A stretch of 7,765 nucleotides of DNA from the NCBI GenBank assembly GCA_937901455.1, contig CALDIA010000112.1:1-7765 (forward strand), in the 5' to 3' direction. Each line of letters begins with the position of its first letter. Position 1 is the first letter of the stretch. Made by a program: the position numbers and the translations under genes. The notes beneath the pieces are model-generated. The model did no database searches and had not been told where the DNA came from. It saw nothing but the letters and a program-made list of their open reading frames with translations. Below, one piece after another: positions 5,936 to 7,765 of the stretch. Origin of the DNA: an uncultured Bacteroidales bacterium. Lineage in GTDB: Bacteria; Bacteroidota; Bacteroidia; Bacteroidales; WCHB1-69.

Positions 5936-7072
5936 TTATTTTGTCGGAGCTTGCCAAAAATAATCGGCATCGTGGGTGATAACGGCCCAATCGCTGGAAT
6001 TTTCGTATGTTGATGGCGTCAAAACCACGTGTTTATTCTCCACATATCTGTATCTGCTCTCCGGATTGAAGCAATAATTTGTCACGCAATCAAACCAATA
6101 CAGGTTTTTGGCCATATAGCTTTCCAGATAATACTCTTTTGTCTGTTTGTTCTCATAATTCCAGTTGGCATCCTCGTTCAAGAAAAGAGGCCGACCTTCA
6201 ATCAGTCTGTACCGCACTTCCGGAATGCTCAAGAAATTACCATTCTCGTCTTTCACGTACGCTTCGAAGGTGGGGTCTATCCAAATCCATTTCTGATACT
6301 GAGACGACCAGACCGAATTTATAACGTGGCAATCCTGATCTTTCTTGTCGTATGGCATACAGGTCACATATCGCGATGGTATGCCCATCGAAAGATACAT
6401 TTCATTCAAAGCAATGGCCAGATGACGGCAGTTGACACCTTTTCCCGTTGATTTGTGATAATTGTAGATGTCGATAGCATCAAATTCACACAGCGCAAAA
6501 TTACCCCCATTGTGTCGGATGGCATTATGAGCGAAATGAAGGATATTCAGAATCTTGGAAATCTCGTCACCGTCACCAGCAACGGAGTCTAAATTAAAAA
6601 AGCTCCTGACATTCCTTAAACGATAGTTTGAGGAATCTTGATAAACAAATTGCGGCAGCGAATCATTGTCGTCTTTGATATAGGCTGACGACTTTTGTAA
6701 AATCTCCAATTTGTCATATTGCCTGATCTCTTCAAGTAAGGATTTGAATTTCTTGTCGTCTTTGATATTTTCAAAATCCTTGTCGTTAAGCATATTGCGA
6801 TAGTCCTTGTAACCTACGCGTATCGATTTCTCCAGTGTTCCCAAAGCAAGTTTCTTTTGTGCCGTCAATGCGTAGCAACAAGCAAGATTATAATATACAC
6901 CGGCTGCCATTTCTTCCTTGTAGATCCTGTCCTCCACCCACTGACTGTCAATCGCTGTTGTGTCAAAGAAAGTGACAAGTTCTTTCAGCGGGTGAATTGC
7001 CTTATCGAACTGCTCGTTTTTGTAAAAGTCATGATACACATCATAAATCTCATCATATTTTTCAAAAAACAA
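5936..7072 (-). CDS. TPR plus transglutaminase-like protein, N-terminus missing
   Basis: The protein has a TPR-like helical region (about residues 10-115: GVYYNLACCYALTAQKK, then the TPR end-of-group signature GYKDYRNMLNDKDFENIKDD). A transglutaminase-like cysteine-protease fold follows, with a plausible catalytic triad Cys215 (GVNCRHLA), His249 (CHVINSVW) and Asp266 (WIDPT). Related Bacteroidetes proteins, from memory, are exported and start with a signal peptide. None is visible here. The only start at the left edge of recognisable sequence is a TTG at 7072, and the open frame beyond it (RHG, VRR, ICH) overlaps an unrelated gene on the other strand. I take the gene as cut off about 20 residues into the normal protein. 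The C-terminus (YFWQAPTK, stop at 5938-5936) looks natural. The substrate is unknown; peptidase or protein-crosslinking roles are both possible. Confidence 0.82.
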   Translation of the reverse strand: MFFEKYDEIYDVYHDFYKNEQFDKAIHPLKELVTFFDTTAIDSQWVEDRIYKEEMAAGVYYNLACCYALTAQKKLALGTLEKSIRVGYKDYRNMLNDKDFENIKDDKKFKSLLEEIRQYDKLEILQKSSAYIKDDNDSLPQFVYQDSSNYRLRNVRSFFNLDSVAGDGDEISKILNILHFAHNAIRHNGGNFALCEFDAIDIYNYHKSTGKGVNCRHLAIALNEMYLSMGIPSRYVTCMPYDKKDQDCHVINSVWSSQYQKWIWIDPTFEAYVKDENGNFLSIPEVRYRLIEGRPLFLNEDANWNYENKQTKEYYLESYMAKNLYWFDCVTNYCFNPESRYRYVENKHVVLTPSTYENSSDWAVITHDADYFWQAPTK

Positions 7073-7090
7073 GCCGTGCCGACGGACATG
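7060..7090. other. Junction between unrelated sequences
   Basis: Two genes on opposite strands, both missing their N-termini, meet head to head here. To the left is Bacteroidetes-like coding sequence; to the right, AT-rich Firmicutes-phage-like sequence. The breakpoint cannot be placed exactly, because both frames stay open for a short way across it. No insertion sequence, att-like repeat or target-site duplication is visible. A join made during assembly would look the same as a recombination scar. Confidence 0.6.
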
Positions 7091-7558
7091 ACATATCAGG
7101 AGTGGAAGGCGAAATTTGTTGACAATGCTGGCGAAAATGATATAATAACGTCAGAGAATAGTAAAGCGGTGGAGAAAGACGTGCATTATATCGGAAAAAT
7201 AGATAGGGATATTTACAAATGTGTTACCGATGACTTACAATCCGATGACGTGATTATTACTGAGAAACAGGTTGAACACATTAAGCAACATCATCCAAAT
7301 GATTATGAAAGATATTTTAAGTATGCAGAAAGCATTATAGCTGATCCCGATTATATTCTTGAGGCAAACAGACCTGATACAGCGTTTTTGTTAAAGCATA
7401 TTAAAGAAAACAACAAAAATTATGAGATAATTTTACGGCTTAAAACCTCAAAGGACCCAGCAGAATATAAAAACTCAATTATAACATTTTTAAAAGTTGA
7501 AGAGAAACGTTATCAACGATACTTAAGAACGAAAAAAATACTTTACAAAAAAGAGTAA
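7088..7558 (+). pseudogene. Phage minor-capsid C-terminus with PBECR-type nuclease domain
   Basis: About 156 residues from the ATG at 7088; the frame is open further left, where it runs antisense through the transglutaminase-like gene and is not credible beyond about QAVPTD. The start (VPTDMTYQEWKAKFVDN) resembles the linker found inside Firmicutes phage minor capsid proteins. The rest resembles the phage Barnase-EndoU-ColicinE5/D-RelE-like nuclease (PBECR) C-terminal domain: VIITEKQVEHIKQHHPNDY with a candidate catalytic His, then IIADPDYIL, TAFLLKHI, YEIILRLKTS, NSIITFLKV and the end RYLRTKKILYKKE. Such domains are thought to act as RNase-like effectors carried with phage head proteins. Here the head part is missing, so this is probably a truncated fragment. 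Whether the ATG at 7088 is used to make a free nuclease is unknown. Its AT-rich codons differ strongly from ileS. Confidence 0.78.
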
Positions 7559-7570
7559 ATGTGCTATAAT
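7542..7570 (+). promoter_or_regulatory. Sigma-70/SigA-type promoter
   Basis: TTTACA (7542-7547), a 17-bp spacer and TATAAT (7565-7570) make a near-consensus housekeeping promoter, with an expected start near 7577. The -35 box lies in the last codons of the phage fragment. This pattern is typical of Firmicutes and unlike the TAnnTTTG promoters of Bacteroidetes. It points into the structured RNA below. Confidence 0.8.
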
Positions 7571-7576
7571 AAGCAT

Positions 7577-7734
7577 AGGATAAGAAAGGTTATTCGAGGT
7601 GGACAATTTCGTGGCATCCACACGCCGATGGTTAGACAGGGGAAACCCGAGAGATGCAGGGGTACGCCACGCCTGCCAAGGAATCTTTACAGATATCGAG
7701 AAAGCGCTTGCAACTTATGCAGGCGCTTTTCCTA
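7577..7734 (+). ncRNA. Structured small RNA, possibly raiA-motif type
   Basis: A transcript from the promoter at 7542-7570 to the terminator at 7701-7734 would be about 155 nt without a convincing ORF. A closing helix is formed by 7579-7582/7694-7697, 7585-7588/7685-7688 and 7592-7595/7681-7684. Inside are hairpin 7599-7603/7617-7621 (GTGGA/TCCAC), a GAAA-tetraloop hairpin GGG/CCC (7639-7648), and hairpin 7656-7660/7672-7676 (GCAGG/CCTGC). The loops of the first and last hairpins contain CGTGGC (7610-7615) and GCCACG (7666-7671), which are exactly complementary and could kiss. Such an ordered fold with its own promoter and terminator argues for a real RNA gene. The conserved-looking bases recall the raiA motif of Firmicutes, but I cannot verify that name; no raiA gene is in the window. 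Confidence 0.7.
7701..7734 (+). terminator. Intrinsic terminator of the small RNA
   Basis: 11-bp stem: 7701-7711 pairs with 7719-7729 (AAGCGCTTGC with GCAGGCGCTT, one G-T pair), loop AACTTAT, followed by TTCCTATTTTC. The strong GC core with a pyrimidine-rich tail fits factor-independent termination. The last 30 bases of the window after it show nothing recognisable. Confidence 0.75.
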
Positions 7735-7765
7735 TTTTCTGCACTTGGTACGAAGCAGACGCTCC

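Noticed and set aside
6857..7087. N-terminal extension of the phage fragment in the same open frame
   Set aside because: This part is antisense to well-conserved TPR coding sequence; recognisable phage protein begins only near 7070-7088.
1..7765. CRISPR arrays, tRNA or rRNA genes, insertion sequences
   Set aside because: No regularly spaced repeats, no tRNA cloverleaf or rRNA signature, and no transposase frame were seen on either strand.

Overview
The window looks like a piece of a Bacteroidetes (Bacteroidales-like) genome, joined at its right end to about 0.7 kb that reads like Firmicutes prophage or chromosome. The Bacteroidetes part is suggested by three things: a eukaryote-like (type 2) isoleucyl-tRNA synthetase with a DUF5915-type C-terminus, AT-rich leaders without Shine-Dalgarno sequences before two genes, and a TPR/transglutaminase protein of a type common in that phylum. 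The right end differs: it is AT-rich, has a near-consensus TTTACA-17-TATAAT promoter, carries a fragment like Firmicutes phage minor-capsid proteins, and contains a structured RNA with its own terminator.

Layout. 1-2283: C-terminal two thirds of ileS, GC-rich, ending just before a 14-bp inverted repeat (2290-2329). 2394-3251: a Bro-N family (phage antirepressor-like) protein. It lies between two exact 22-bp copies of a small palindromic repeat (2335-2356 and 3342-3363). A shorter variant (3434-3447) opens an unusually structured stretch (3439-3652) that runs to within 4 nt of the next start codon. 3657-4739 and 4736-5599: a HinfI-type (predicted GANTC) restriction-modification pair, beta-class adenine methyltransferase with RAMA domain followed by PD-(D/E)XK-type endonuclease, coupled by a GTGA overlap with a strong AAAGGAGG before the nuclease. 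5600-5935: a debris zone with an out-of-frame coding-like tail, a run of nine G, an antisense C-terminal gene remnant and a candidate repeat. 5936-7072 (minus): TPR plus transglutaminase-like protein with its N-terminus missing. About 7060-7090: an abrupt junction where two truncated genes meet. 7088-7558: C-terminal fragment of a phage protein with a PBECR-type nuclease domain. 7542-7734: promoter, compact structured RNA with a predicted kissing-loop interaction, and intrinsic terminator.

How it fits together. The R-M pair is a self-contained defence module next to a housekeeping gene. The Bro-N protein and the shared palindromes suggest it may share a control circuit with the R-M pair, analogous to a C protein, but this is inference. 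The folded leader directly before the methyltransferase gene is the least explained element and the best candidate for something new. The right-hand junction is either a real recombination scar or an assembly chimera and should be tested before anything spanning it is interpreted.
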